The position numbers were made by a program, and so were the translations under genes. A DNA stretch of 64,000 nt from Oncomelania hupensis (taxonomy: Eukaryota > Mollusca > Gastropoda > Littorinimorpha > Pomatiopsidae): the NCBI GenBank assembly GCA_036898135.1, contig JBAHVR010000293.1, positions 162,501 to 226,500 on the forward strand. The letters run 5' to 3'. Below, piece after piece: positions 1 through 10,948 of this stretch (the first letter of the stretch is position 1; every line of letters starts with the position of its first letter). The notes beneath the pieces are model-generated. The model ran no database searches, was not told the origin of the DNA, and saw only the letters and a list, made by a program, of their open reading frames with translations.

Positions 1-66
1 GTAACTCGGAGGTCGTAGGACCACCACCGATGATCGTTTAACCAGCGTACTCCATCTTTCCCTGTT
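1..66 (-). mobile_element. RTE-type LINE, 3'-end fragment
   Basis: Matches, in reverse orientation, the last ~65 bp of the LINE at 6201-9542 (complement of the segment coding for the C-terminal serine-valine-valine-proline stretch and the following GGGTTA block). The 3' tail is off the left edge of the window and the fragment is 5'-truncated at about position 66. Confidence 0.8.
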
Positions 67-81
67 GAGCTACATCTATCT

Positions 82-330
82 AATAAGACTGGATGCTATC
101 TGTATACGCATTTCCCCCCAAAAACCACCACATAGGCTCAAAGCGCGAGAATATGTACCAACATCGACGCTCGCCATAATTCATCCACTCTCTCTCACAT
201 ACACACACACAGCAAACACACATCTGTCACTCAAACATGTAGTGTAAAGGCAGGGAGGTCGCTGTTAGAAGACGGCCGGGAAATCGAATTTTATTTTCAA
301 TAATTTTAGTTCGACAGCATTCAATATATA
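82..330 (-). mobile_element. Conserved-core SINE, 3' part (family A)
   Basis: Minus-strand copy of the SINE family seen complete at 4863-5260 and 49075-49455. Shared landmarks are the 3' end (ACTGGATGCTAT on the plus strand), AGGCTCAAAGCGCG, and the TGTAAAGGCAGGGAGGTCGC block. The tRNA-like head is missing or too degraded to see. Confidence 0.6.
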
Positions 331-579
331 ATACCATTATAAAGGTAGCTAATGAGGTAAAGAGGGGAGCTAGATCCAAACGCAGATCATTTTGGAGACG
401 AACGCCGCGTTGAGCGACATTTTGGACGGGGAGATAACTCCCCTAGCCCTCAAGTTACCCCTTGGGGTCATGAGCAATCTTGTCACTGTAGATTGTTCTA
501 ACCTATAAAGGGAAAAGTGAAAGCCACAGTTGAAAACCTGTCTTGCCTTTGTAGGCATGACAGATTCACTGCGGCAACA

Positions 580-1160
580 GTACCCCCGTTGGAGTGCCGG
601 GGGTTTCAGTATAAATAGTATCCCCACTTTATGGAAATTTAGTGCTTTAAATTCCCACTGTTGCTATCTTCCTCATTTACTCTTTCCCATTCCTGCTCTG
701 TCCTATCACTCTGCTATACTATCTTCTTCTTCGCTAGATCAATGACCTACCTTTTTTCTTGAAAACTCTTCCTGGACAAGACTCCTTGTTTGTGTATGAG
801 GTCTGTTGGATCAGCTTGGGAGTGTTGGACGCTTTCTGCTGGGTGGTCACTAGGGCTTCCTATGATGTTAGTATTTAGCAATGTATGCATTTTATATGTA
901 TGTGTTTTGTTGATAATTTATAATGATGTTTGTATTCTATTTTGTTTTTGTAACCAGGGTTTCGCGTAGTTGAGGTAAACCCTCAGCCGTCCCCTGCGTG
1001 GGATGTCTTTATTGTAAAGTTACTGGCCGGTGGAGGGCATTCAATTTTCCCACTAGGGTTGTTTCAGCAGATCTTTTATGCGGATCGGGGGTTGTCCGGT
1101 CCTGATTTGGCTCGGAAGAGTCCGCTGGACCTAAAGCAACAATAAATCAATCAATCAATA
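580..1160 (+). repeat. TATA-bearing dispersed repeat, copy 1
   Basis: About 580 bp shared with 34395-35020, 46575-47120 and 63515-64000. Each copy begins near a G-rich block followed by GTATAAATAGTA, then a pyrimidine-rich stretch. Each ends at GTCCGCTGGACCTAAAGCA followed by a copy-specific short tail (here ATCA repeats). The variable simple 3' tail suggests a retroposed unit: a SINE or the 3' UTR of an unseen LINE. No coding capacity was found. Family name unknown. Confidence 0.7.
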
Positions 1161-1570
1161 GCCCTCAAGTCCGACCCTGACGTAGGTGTGGGGTGTAAAC
1201 AAGAGGAAGGGGACATAAGTGCAATCTGGTCGACCAATTTTGAACGACATTGGATAGGGAGGTAAACCTGTCATAATTGTAGCGAACAGCTGCGCCGACC
1301 TTTGATTGAAATGGACTACATCCAGAATAGACCTCATTATTAATGACGGACATTTCACACTGACCCTTTACTAAACCTTGTGCCATTCTGGCAGCATCCG
1401 GATTTTGAGAGCCCAGGCAGTATAGCCATCATTTTAAAGGTGAGAAAATGAGACCGGAGGAAGGTGTTGAGCACCCGTTGCCGGCTTCTTTGAAGTGTCC
1501 ATTAGGTCATCAATTCTCTCGCTCTGCACTGTTCTTCCCTTTCCTCCATTCTCTGGCCGCAGTCTGTCTG
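1161..1570. other. Intergenic stretch, nothing recognised
   Basis: No coding, RNA or repeat signature recognised. Overlapping short reading frames of 67 and 73 codons on the minus strand have no recognisable motifs. Confidence 0.4.
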
Positions 1571-1731
1571 TATGTCTGTTGTCTGTCGGTCTCCAGCTTC
1601 GGTGGGTCTTTCTTCTCTCCCTAATTTTTTGTCTGTGGATGTCTTTCTCTGTTTGCCTTTCAGGGTCTGGCTTTCTTCTTCTTCTTCTTCTTCTTCTTCT
1701 TCTTCTTCTTCTTCTTCTTCTTCTTCTTCTT

Positions 1732-1762
<31 letters not shown>

Positions 1763-1770
1763 TTCTTCTT
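1571..1770 (+). repeat. (TTC)n microsatellite with a duplicated leader
   Basis: About 95 bp of (TTC)n at 1675-1770, preceded by ~100 bp (1571-1674) rich in GTCTGT and CTCCAGCTTC. The same leader plus (TTC)n recurs at 2652-2856, so the leader and microsatellite form one duplicated unit. Poly-Leu and poly-Ser reading frames here are artefacts of the triplet repeat. Confidence 0.8.
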
Positions 1771-1789
1771 GAATGAAATGAATGAAATG

Positions 1790-2085
1790 AATGAAATGTA
1801 AATTTATACGCCTAACCTTTTACAAGTCCTAGGCGTTTACAATGGCAAACATTAACTCGTTCAGACATACAATACAATCTGAGCAAACAAAGTAGGCCTA
1901 GTTGTGTAATATGAAGAGGAAAGTTTAGTGAGGAAGATGGAAGAGATGAGTTTTTAAAGAGGTTTTGAATGACAGCATAGAAGTGGAGTGACGGAGTGAA
2001 TGAGGGAGTTTATTCCAGATAGATGGTGTCTGGTAGGAAAAGGTGCGCTGGCCATAGGTTTTGGTGCGTACGGTTGGGATTTCTT
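1790..2085 (-). repeat. Degenerate SINE-like sequence
   Basis: AAATTTATACGCC next to a simple (GAAAT)n tract, then sequence resembling 40640-41045 (a GAGTTTTTAAAGAGG-like block and a TTCCAG block in the same order). This looks like a diverged copy of one short retroposon family. Identification rests on a few short blocks only. Confidence 0.35.
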
Positions 2086-2094
2086 CTTCTTCTT

Positions 2095-2597
2095 CTTCCA
2101 CATTGGTCGAAGGCTACTAGAAGCATGCTGTAGTAGTCGCCTCAACAGGCCATAAAGCATGCTGTCATGCTTCAGAGCACTGCTTCCTATACTCTTCAAG
2201 CCCTAGGAACATTGACCAATCAACTCATGAAAATAGAAAATGTAATTTTCGTCTCCTCTAGGGGACGAATTAGGTCAAACTGTATTTGTTTCTAGGTCAA
2301 CTGTCGTTTACGAACCGTTTGAGAATGTTTTTGAACCGTTTGTTGACGCCGGATAGTGTCCTCACTTGGTTTCATACAATTTATAAAATCCAAGAAAGCA
2401 AATGGGTTTTTGAGACGGAAAGAGCGGATTGTTGTAGAGCAACATTCTGTATATATCTACAGTGAATTTGCGCTTTTTCCGTCACTATAGAGCTTGAAGA
2501 GTATAGGAAGCAGTGCTCTGAAGCGTGAGAGCATGCTTTATTGCCTGTTGAGGCGACTACTAAAGCATGCTTCTGGTAGCCTTCGACCAATGTGTAC
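2095..2597. mobile_element. Foldback / MITE-like element with ~105-bp inverted arms
   Basis: Positions 2100-2203 and 2491-2594 are inverted copies of each other with only about five or six differences in ~105 bp, separated by ~285 bp of unrelated sequence. Both arms encode a similar 34-residue stretch on opposite strands, which is a by-product of the inversion and not evidence of a gene. The outer ends (CCACATTGG / CCAATGTG) abut TTC-rich DNA. Confidence 0.75.
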
Positions 2598-2604
2598 CGG
2601 GTGC

Positions 2605-2825
2605 TTCTTCTTCTTCTTCTTCTTCTTCTTCTTCTTCTTCTTCTTCTTCTGGCCTGTCTTTCTGTTTGTCTCCAGCTTCAGTGGATCTTTCATCTCTCCC
2701 TGATTGTATATGTCTGTGGATGTCTGTCTCTGTCTGCCTGTCTGTGTCTGGATTTTCTTCTTCTTCTTCTTCTTCTTCTTCTTCTTCTTCTTCTTCTTCT
2801 TCTTCTTCTTCTTCTTCTTCTTCTT

Positions 2826-2856
<31 letters not shown>
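2605..2856 (+). repeat. Two (TTC)n tracts around a leader copy
   Basis: (TTC)n at 2605-2650, a second copy of the leader described at 1571 (2652-2757), then (TTC)n at 2758-2856. Homopyrimidine on the plus strand. Confidence 0.85.
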
Positions 2857-3037
2857 ATTCAGGTTCGAATCACGTGGTGAGCAAGGTAGAGGTGGCCATT
2901 TTTACCGTCCGTATTTGCAGTATGATTGCTCTGGTGGTTCAGTATTGATTTAGGTCCCTAGCCCCTCTTCAATGGGATAGTTATGCCCGTCTGCCGTATC
3001 TCCAATGGTTGGTGTAAACGGTAAACCTCAAAGTTCA

Positions 3038-3039
3038 TT

Positions 3040-3096
<57 letters not shown>

Positions 3097-3246
3097 TGCT
3101 ACTACTACTTGTCGGACGTTCTTCTTCTTGGGTTGAGCAGCCACAATCAATATGTTGATTCATTTGATTCTTCTTCTTGTTCTTGTTTTTCTTGTTCTTG
3201 TTTTTCTTGTTGTTGTTGTTGTTGTTCTTCTTCTTCTTCTTCTTCT

Positions 3247-3320
<74 letters not shown>

Positions 3321-3321
3321 A
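3038..3321. repeat. (TAC)n, (TTG)n and (TTC)n compound microsatellite
   Basis: (TAC)n at 3038-3106, mixed TTC/TTG at 3170-3246, then (TAC)n at 3247-3320. Poly-Tyr, poly-Thr and poly-Val frames are repeat artefacts. Confidence 0.9.
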
Positions 3322-3374
3322 AGAAGGTATCAAAGCGGTCTCACGCATATGTACTTAACGTTCACATCGAAATA

Positions 3375-3812
3375 TATATATTTTTTAATCGTTCTTATAT
3401 AGCGCTTTTCCAGCTCAAGAGCTGCTCAAGGCGCTGGCCGATACAGGATCTAACTCAAGCCGCCCGAGACGCCCACCCGCAGCCTTTGGGCGCATGGTCT
3501 GACGCCCGGACAACTGAGCACAATCCTGGGCAGCCAGGGATGGGGGAGAAGGACCTAGGTGCATGCTGGGTGTGTTCTTGTCACCGGCACTCACCCGTCT
3601 AGGACATGAGCGTCAGGATCTTTAAAGTCCGTTATGATGGAATGTATGCGACAGAGACTAGACCTCGGTTTATACTCTCATCCGAAGGAGTAGGAAAACA
3701 GGAGTAAAGTGTCTTTCCCAGGGACACAACACAATGGCCGGGCCAGGGCTCGAACCCGGAACCTTCCGATCAGCAAGCCGAAGCACTACCATTAGACCAC
3801 AGTGCCTCCCAC
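3375..3812 (-). mobile_element. tRNA-derived SINE with conserved core (family B)
   Basis: Read on the minus strand. A tRNA-like head at 3812-3735 has box-A-like TGGTCTAATGGTAG and box-B-like GGTTCGAGCCC. It is followed by a core containing GGGAAAGACACTTTACTCC and ends with AAAAGCGCTATATAAGAACG. At ~435 bp this is the most complete copy in the window; related pieces lie at 12925-13075, 47905-48285 and 50172-50470. The head is not scored as a tRNA gene because a SINE body follows it directly. Confidence 0.8.
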
Positions 3813-4862
3813 TTACAAAAATAAGTGAAATAAAAACAAGATACTAATAAATTAGGCTAAGACATAAGACGAACATGAAAAAGAATATTTACAAGTAAAA
3901 TATAACAGAATGAGGGACGGGAGATGAGGCGATCAACTAAGGAGTGAGGAGGATGGGGCGTGCGGGTGTGACGGCGGTGGTCTGAACAGAAGAAATGATG
4001 ATGGTGATAGGAGGCGAGATCAGACATTTTTTTTAAAAGGAAGAGATGAATTTTTAAGTTGCCTATGCCAGAACAAAAATAGTCTGTACTACGCCGAACG
4101 AAAAAAAACAACAAGAAAGAGTAGTGTTGTGTAATCGATACCGATTTAGCCATTCAGTAAGTTCCCTCATTGTGGTTACTAGGTGCGATAGGCAGTGTAC
4201 TTTGAGATGATGTAAGCGACAAACGGCGGTGGTCTGTGTTTTTTTTTCAAGCGTGTATGCGGCATGCAGCTGTCGGGGAGGGGGTCACGTGAATGATTGA
4301 CCAATCCAACCCTTTCTACTTTCTCTGAACCCGTCCACACATCCTCCCCTCTTCTTCGCTCCTCCACTGCTCAGACACCACTGCCTTCTTCCTCTTCCTC
4401 CCCACCCCTCTTTCCTTGTTCATTGAGCTTGCAGGGGGGATCGAATCAATCGCTTATGCACAGTGCGGAGTTGCTTTGCTGAACAGATTGTTTCAAACTA
4501 TTGGTCTAATAATGATTTAACTCGGTTAAAATTTAAGCTCCGCCTGAGAAGAGGCTTACTGAGTTCTTAAAGTTAAATATCCATTCGCAGGACAAAGCGA
4601 AAAGAAAGAGGGCGGGGCGGGATGCTTTGCTGCTCAAAACTGTTTTCACCAAATTGTTGTATTAGGCTATATTATTCCCAAATCTGCCTGGACATATTGA
4701 TTTGAGGCACCCCGGGGATGAAGGGTTATGGAAGGGCCAATGTTTCGGGTTTGCTTGACGGTGAGAAGAACAAGAAAGTAGTTATATTTGGGGAATCGAA
4801 GATGGGGAAATTTGAACAGGAAAAGAGATAGTAGACCTAGAGAATTGGGAATGGAAGGAAAC
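3813..4862. other. Intergenic stretch
   Basis: No gene recognised. Around 3860-4060 weak blocks resemble the degenerate SINE-like sequence at 1790-2085. The rest is unassigned. Confidence 0.35.
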
Positions 4863-5260
4863 GGGGTGGCCTCGTGGCGCAGTGGATAAGTCGCCGGTTT
4901 CCTATGCCGAAGGTCGCGGGTTCGATTCCCGCAAGGGGCGAACGTATGTGACTTAGGTACGAGACTATTGAGGTCACCGAGGGTTTTCTCCGGGCACTCC
5001 GGTTTCCTCCCTCCCTTCAAAATAATATTGGATGCAGTCAAATTAATCTTTAAAAAATACAAAACTATTTAACTTTCAGTTTCCTAATAGCGATCTCCCT
5101 GCCTTTACACCACGTGTATGCCTTGTATACTGTTGTCCTTGTTGTGTGTCTGTAATATATTTGTTGCACGTGAGCGTGTATGTTGGCATAGGTCGCCGCG
5201 CTTTGAGTTTGAATTCATTCGAAGTAAAGCGCGTATTAGCATCCGGTATTATTATTATTA
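4863..5260 (+). mobile_element. tRNA-derived SINE with conserved core, full length (family A)
   Basis: The tRNA-like head (4863-4940) has GTGGCGCAGTGGATAAG as box A and GCGGGTTCGATTCCCGC as a perfect T-arm. A core with GGGTTTTCTCCGGGCACTCC follows, then CTGCCTTTACAC, and the 3' end GCATCCGGTATTATT runs straight into (ATT)n. The core resembles a deeply conserved SINE core domain known from other marine invertebrates, but I did not verify the family name. A second copy in opposite orientation lies at 5403-5800. Confidence 0.8.
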
Positions 5261-5352
5261 TTAAACAAATAATAATACCAATACTACTACTACTACTACT
5301 AATAATAATAATAGAAATAATAACGTCCAGAATTGGGAAAGGAAAGGAACAA

Positions 5353-5401
<49 letters not shown>

Positions 5402-5402
5402 G
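5245..5402. repeat. (ATT)n / (ACT)n / (AAT)n between two inverted SINEs
   Basis: The 3' tails of the plus-strand SINE ending near 5260 and the minus-strand SINE ending near 5403 meet here. (ATT)n changes to (AAT)n across the centre, as expected for tail-to-tail copies. Confidence 0.8.
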
Positions 5403-5800
5403 ATGCCATACGCGCTTTCTTCATATATCAGACTCCAATTGGCGGCGATCTGTAACCAACATACAAGCTCACTTGTCGCAAATACTCCCTACAAACACCA
5501 CCATCAACACATTCATCACCCAAACAGGCGACATGGTAGATAAATAATCAAGGTTTATAGGGTCCAGCGGACTGTTAGGAGCCGAATCAGGACCACGTGT
5601 AAATGAAGAAGGCGGAAAGGAAAGGAAAACGAATTTAATTGGTGACATTTTAGGGAATCTGCATGCCTCCAATACCATTATTGAAGGGAGTGAGGAAACC
5701 GGAGTACCCGGATACAACCTTCGGTGACCTGAAAGCCTCGCATCTTTGTGACGTAAGTTCGTCCTGGTTGGACCCCCCGGCCTTCGGGCTAGGAAACCAG
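5403..5800 (-). mobile_element. Family A SINE, interrupted copy
   Basis: Minus-strand copy. The 3' end is at 5403 (GGATGCCATACGCGC on plus) and the core is at ~5680-5750 (GAGGAAACCGGAGTACCCGG). A foreign piece at ~5560-5600 matches, inverted, the 3' end of the TATA-bearing dispersed repeat (GGTCCAGCGGAC). The tRNA-like head is degraded. Confidence 0.65.
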
Positions 5801-6200
5801 TCCACTGTCCACTGTGTGTCGCTCCACACTTTTCTAAATTAGTTTATCTTAGTGTTATTGTACAATGTGTCTCTTTATTAGACATGCTTGTGACGTACTT
5901 GTTCTGTTTATTATTTTAGTGAGGGTGTGTTTATGTATGTATATAGTCTATGTGTATGTTATTCATTTATATGATTTGGTTAAAGATTTATTGAAATGTG
6001 TGTCATTGTATAATTAGTTTATCTTAGTGTAATTGTACAATGTGTCTCTTTATTATATTTATTGTGTCTTTATCATCTTGATGAAAAAAGACGTTAATAA
6101 AACAACCAACCAACCATCTTTATAAGACATGTTTGTGATATACTTGTTCTGTTGATTATTTTAGTGAGTGTGTATTTATGTATGCATATATGTAGTGCTC
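5801..6200. other. Intergenic flank of the LINE
   Basis: AT-rich. The segment 5945-6010 is repeated just right of the LINE at 9541-9600 (GTGTATGTTATTCAT...ATGATTTGG). The LINE therefore lies between two related sequences; no gene is visible. Confidence 0.5.
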
Positions 6201-9200
6201 TGTGGGTTCGGGCAAATAGAATAGACCCAACGTTTCCCGGCGTGTCGTAAGAGGCGACTAACAGGGGTGATGTTAGCACGGCATCACTGGGCGAAAGTCT
6301 TCTACACAGAAGTCACCGGCCAGGGCGGAGGAACCTCACGTTACTACAGGTTCAACGACCACGTGCTCAGGGCCAAGGCGAGCCACACTGTATTCGTGGA
6401 TTTCGGCTGTGGCCAACAGCCTGGAGAGGATTGGGCCCTGCCAGGTCTTTTTTTGCCCAAGACACAACACATGATGAGGCTATCCACTAATTCCATGCCG
6501 GATCGGTCGTCGCCCGGCTACACAAGGACCGCGCCTTCCGTTGGCCACCAGGGCGGAGGTGAAAAGTATGCTACTGATGGACAAATTAGCAAGATCCGCA
6601 CGAGAAACAACATCGTCATAGGAACCTGGAATGTCAGGACCCTAACTGCGGAAGGAAAATTAGAAGAACTGGCCCACGAGCTGGACCACTATCGATGGAA
6701 CGTTCTAGGTATCAGCGAACTGCGCTGGAAAGGCCTAGGTGAAACAACGACTGACAAAGGCCACAAGCTCTATTTCAGCGGTAGAGATGACAGGCACGAA
6801 CACGGCGTTGGATTCTTGGTCCACAAGAACATTCTAGCCACTGTCATGGGTTGCCGCCCAGTCTCCAGTAGACTCATTACCATCCGTCTGAGAACAACCC
6901 CTTTCAACATTACCATCATCCAGGCCTATGCTCCAACATCAGACTATGAAGACAGCGAAGTGGAGGATTTTTATGAAAATATACAGGCGGCCCTTGACCA
7001 AGTGCCGAAGAAGGACATAGTCATAGTGCAAGGCGACTGGAATGCCAAGGTTGGCCAAGATGCGCACCACAACTGGGGAGACACATGCGGACCCCACTGC
7101 AACAACGAGACAAATGACAGGGGTCTGAGGCTATTGGAGTTTGCCAGATACAACAATCTGGTACTGGCAAACACGCTTGGTCTCCACAAAAAATCCAGAC
7201 GATGGACATGGCACAGTCCCGGCGGGTAACATCACAACCAGATCGACTACATCATGGTCAAGAAACGCTTCAGATCAAGCATCAACTTTGGCAGGACACG
7301 CACTTTTCCAGGAGCAGACATTGGAAGTGACCACGATCTCGTGATGATGTCTTTCCGGCTCCATTTGAAGAGAGTAAATACAGCAAAGTGCACTAGGCTG
7401 AAGTTCGACCTGGACAAACTGCAAGACCCGGAGGTGGCAAAAGTATTTCAGGCCACAATTGGAGGGAAATTTGCACCACTGCTTATTTTTGGGGCAGGCG
7501 AAGTAGATGTCAACACCGTGACCAATACCTTCAACTCAGCTGTAACAGATGCCGCCACTGAGATCCTTGGCAAGCACCGACCAAAGAAGAAGCCGTGGAT
7601 CACACCTGAACTTTTGGATCTGTGTGATAAACGAAGAGAGTTAAAAAAGAAAAAGAACACCTCACAGGGAGCTGATGTCTACCGAAAAATCAACAATGAC
7701 ATCCGAAAAGGCATGCGCACAGCAAAGGAGAACTGGATAGAAGATCAATGCCAGGAAATAGAGAACAATCTGAACAAGAACAACAGCAAGAAGGCCTACC
7801 AGACGGTGAAGCGGCTGACAAGTGTTAAACAGCCCAAAGTCTCCACTATCCAAAGCAAGTCTGGCATTTGCCTTACAGAAGAACAAGAAGTCTTGGACAG
7901 ATGGACAGAGTACTGCTCTGACCTTTACAACCATACACCAAATGGAGACCCATCAGTTCTAGCATGTCCCGAGAGCAGAGAAGAAGAAGAAGAAATCCTC
8001 CCAATTCTCCGGGAAGAAGTTGAGGCAGCAGTGCAATCGCTGAAGAAAGGGAAGTCAGCGGGAGTGGACAACATACCAGCGGAACTGCTACAAGCAGGAG
8101 GAGAAGCGATGACTGATGCTCTCACCATTATCTGTAACAAGATCTGGCAGAGTGGGGAATGGCCTACACCATGGACCCAGTCGCTTGTCATCACTCTTCC
8201 CAAAAAAGGTAACCTTCAGGAGTGTGAAAATTACCGCACCATCAGCCTCATCAGCCATCCCAGCAAGGTCCTCCTGAAAATAATACTCAACAGGTTGAAA
8301 CCACAAGCTGAACAAATCATAGCTGAAGAACAAGCAGGATTCATGGCAGGGCGAAGTACCACTGAACAGATTTTCAACCTCAGAATAATCTGTGAGAAAT
8401 ACCTACAGCACCAACAACATCTATATCATGTGTTCATAGACTTCAAGAAGGCATTTGACCGAGTCTGGCATGCAGCTCTATGGGCAACCATGAAAGTGTA
8501 CAACATCAGCCCTAAAATTATAGAAGTCATCAAAAGCCTGTATGACAAGGCTACCAGTGCAGTCCTCCATAACAGCGTCATCGGGAACTGGTTCAGAACA
8601 ACAATCGGTGTGCGTCAAGGATGCCTACTCTCCCCAACACTCTTCAACATCTTCCTAGAGCGCATCATGTCAGATGCTCTTGCAGATCACGAAGGCACAG
8701 TCAGCATAGGGGGCAGAGCAATCTCCAATCTTCGTTTTGCGGATGATATTGATGGATTGGCTGGAGAGGAACAAGAACTTGAACAGCTTGTACAGAGGCT
8801 TGACACCACCTCCAGAGCTTATGGAATGGAAATAAGTGCAGAGAAGACCAAAATGATGACCAACAACACCAATGGCATCAACACGGACATCAAAGTACAA
8901 GGCCAATCCTTCAACACAGTGCACAGCTTCAAATATTTAGGAGCCATTGTGTCAGACAATGGGTCTCGACAGGAAGTCCTCTCCAGGATCGCACAAACAA
9001 CTGCTGCCCTGACAAGGTTGAAGCCCATTTGGAAAGACAGAACCATCAGTCTACATTCCAAAGTAAGACTGCTGCGCTCTCTGGTCATCTCCATCTTCCT
9101 ATATGCTTGCGAAGCATGGACCCTCACAGCAGATCTCCAACGAAGAATACAAAGCATGGAGATGAGGTGCTACAGAAGACTTCTGTGCATTTCCTATACC

Positions 9201-9542
9201 CAACACATCACCAACGTTGAAGTCCGACACACCATCACACAAGCCATTGGACAACACGATGATCTGCTCACAGTGGTGAAGAAACGGAAACTCCGATGGT
9301 ATGGCCACGTCACCAGATCATCAGGCCTTGCAAAGACCATTCTGCAAGGCACAGTGCAAGGAGGTAGAAGAAGGGGGAGACCGAAAAAGAGGTGGGAGGA
9401 CAACATTCGAGAATGGACTGGTTTGACACTGAGCGAAGCCATGAGGGCTGCTGAGGACAGAGAAAGATGGAGTATGCTGGTTAAGCGATCATCTGTGGTG
9501 CCCCTACGACCTTCGGGTTATGGGACAGGATAGGATAGGATA
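6201..9542 (+). mobile_element. RTE/BovB-like non-LTR retrotransposon, near full length
   Basis: It starts at TGTGGGTTCGGGC; the same 5' end bounds the copies at 31269 and 60391. It ends in an (AGGAT)n tail, and a short tandem-repeat tail instead of poly(A) is typical of RTE elements. Order: short 5' UTR, apurinic-type endonuclease, reverse transcriptase, short 3' UTR. Six further copies or fragments of the same family lie in the window (1-66, 9915-10019, 12420-12581, 22141-22225, 28064-31269, 57186-60391). This is the best-preserved copy, broken by one stop codon. Confidence 0.92.
6267..9533 (+). pseudogene. LINE endonuclease-reverse transcriptase, one in-frame stop
   Basis: A single reading frame of ~1,088 codons interrupted only by TAA at 7227-7229. 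The N-terminal endonuclease domain (about residues 110-360) shows GTWNVRTL, the Glu-containing SELRWKG, QGDWNAKVG and, past the stop, SDHDL. The reverse transcriptase (about residues 580-860) shows FIDFKKAFDRVWH, RQGCLLSPTLFN and the catalytic FADD (FADDIDGLAG). The C-terminal part has GRRRGRPKKRWEDN, common in this group. Database proteins of this type are often labelled craniofacial development protein 2-like. The enzyme would nick target DNA and prime reverse transcription of its own RNA. The stop lies just before the conserved Q-I-D-Y-I endonuclease segment, so the RT half would need readthrough or reinitiation (Met at 7254). Frame on both sides is identical, so this is one nonsense change rather than a frameshift. 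Confidence 0.9.
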
Positions 9543-9656
9543 TATGTGTATGTTATTCATGTATATGATCTGGTTATAAATTTTTTTTAAATGTGGGTCC
9601 TTGTCTAATTGCTTGAGAAGGAATGAATGTTGCGCTTTGAGCAGATTTCGAGTTTG

Positions 9657-10073
<417 letters not shown>

Positions 10074-10075
<2 letters not shown>

Positions 10076-10948
10076 CGATTCCAGGCCACCCCATAAACAA
10101 CAGTGAAATGTAAGCCAGTAATTTAATTTTAATGTTGTTTAATGCTCGTTGAATCGCTCCTTCACATCAGTACTGTGATAAAGAAGATGGTGGTGAGCAG
10201 AGTACTGTGGAGGGGAGGAGGTGAGGAGGCGGGCTTTTATGGCTTGAAAGTAACAGGGGAAAATTGAAGGGAAGGGAAAGCAATGAAGCAGACGGCGTCT
10301 TGTTGGGGTGTTTGTTGGAGTGTGAGAGAGGACAACTCAGGCTTATAACCTGTGATAACGCTGTTAATGTCGGGCATACCGCTGATGCGGCCATGCGGTC
10401 GTAGCACGAACAACGTGCCAGCACAAACTGAGTATTCGCGGACCGTCTGATTCTGCGCAAGCAAACCCGGTGTGGCATCGCCCAATGTAAATTCATCATT
10501 GATGGTTCCGCGCATGCGTATACTTCCGGAGTTGGTGTCGGAGACGGAAGTCAGCATATATATAAAGTAGTCATCGTATTCGGTAATCCGAATATATGCT
10601 ATGTGTTGAGGACTATAATTGTACACGAACGAACGAACGAACGGTAATCTGCCATACCGAATGTAAACAAGCGGTAGTTACTGGCTCTATGCACCAAAAA
10701 TCGGAAATTATTGGCTAGGTTTCGTTTCTTATGCTTGTCAAAATGTTTGGGGAATGTCTCAAAGGCCTATTTGCACTGGGCATAAGTGCATTCTTGTTTA
10801 TTCTACTCCGAACATTTTACGATTACTGGGCATTCTTCTATGCCTTACGCATCGTAATTTGTCGTCCTTTCTTTTTCCAGTCAATACGCAGAACTTGACA
10901 GAAAATAATGGCCTCCGAAAGTTCGCACATACACAGAACCACCGGTGT
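10074..10948. other. Unassigned stretch with an LTR-like promoter signature
   Basis: On the minus strand, CATAAAAGCCCGCC (near 10240) is followed by a C-rich leader and, ~120 bp on, an AT-rich ATTAAA region, which looks like the U3-R part of an LTR. A 129-codon minus-strand frame (10237-10626) overlaps it and has no recognisable domain. I could not find matching TG...CA termini or a target duplication, so this is not called an LTR. Confidence 0.3.

Noticed and set aside
1495..1776. Long Leu/Ser-rich reading frames
   Set aside because: Produced by the (TTC)n tract; the same happens at 2567-2948, 3109-3602, 50437-50923 and elsewhere.
10237..10626. 129-codon minus-strand gene
   Set aside because: No recognisable domain, and it overlaps an LTR-like promoter region; kept only as an unassigned stretch.
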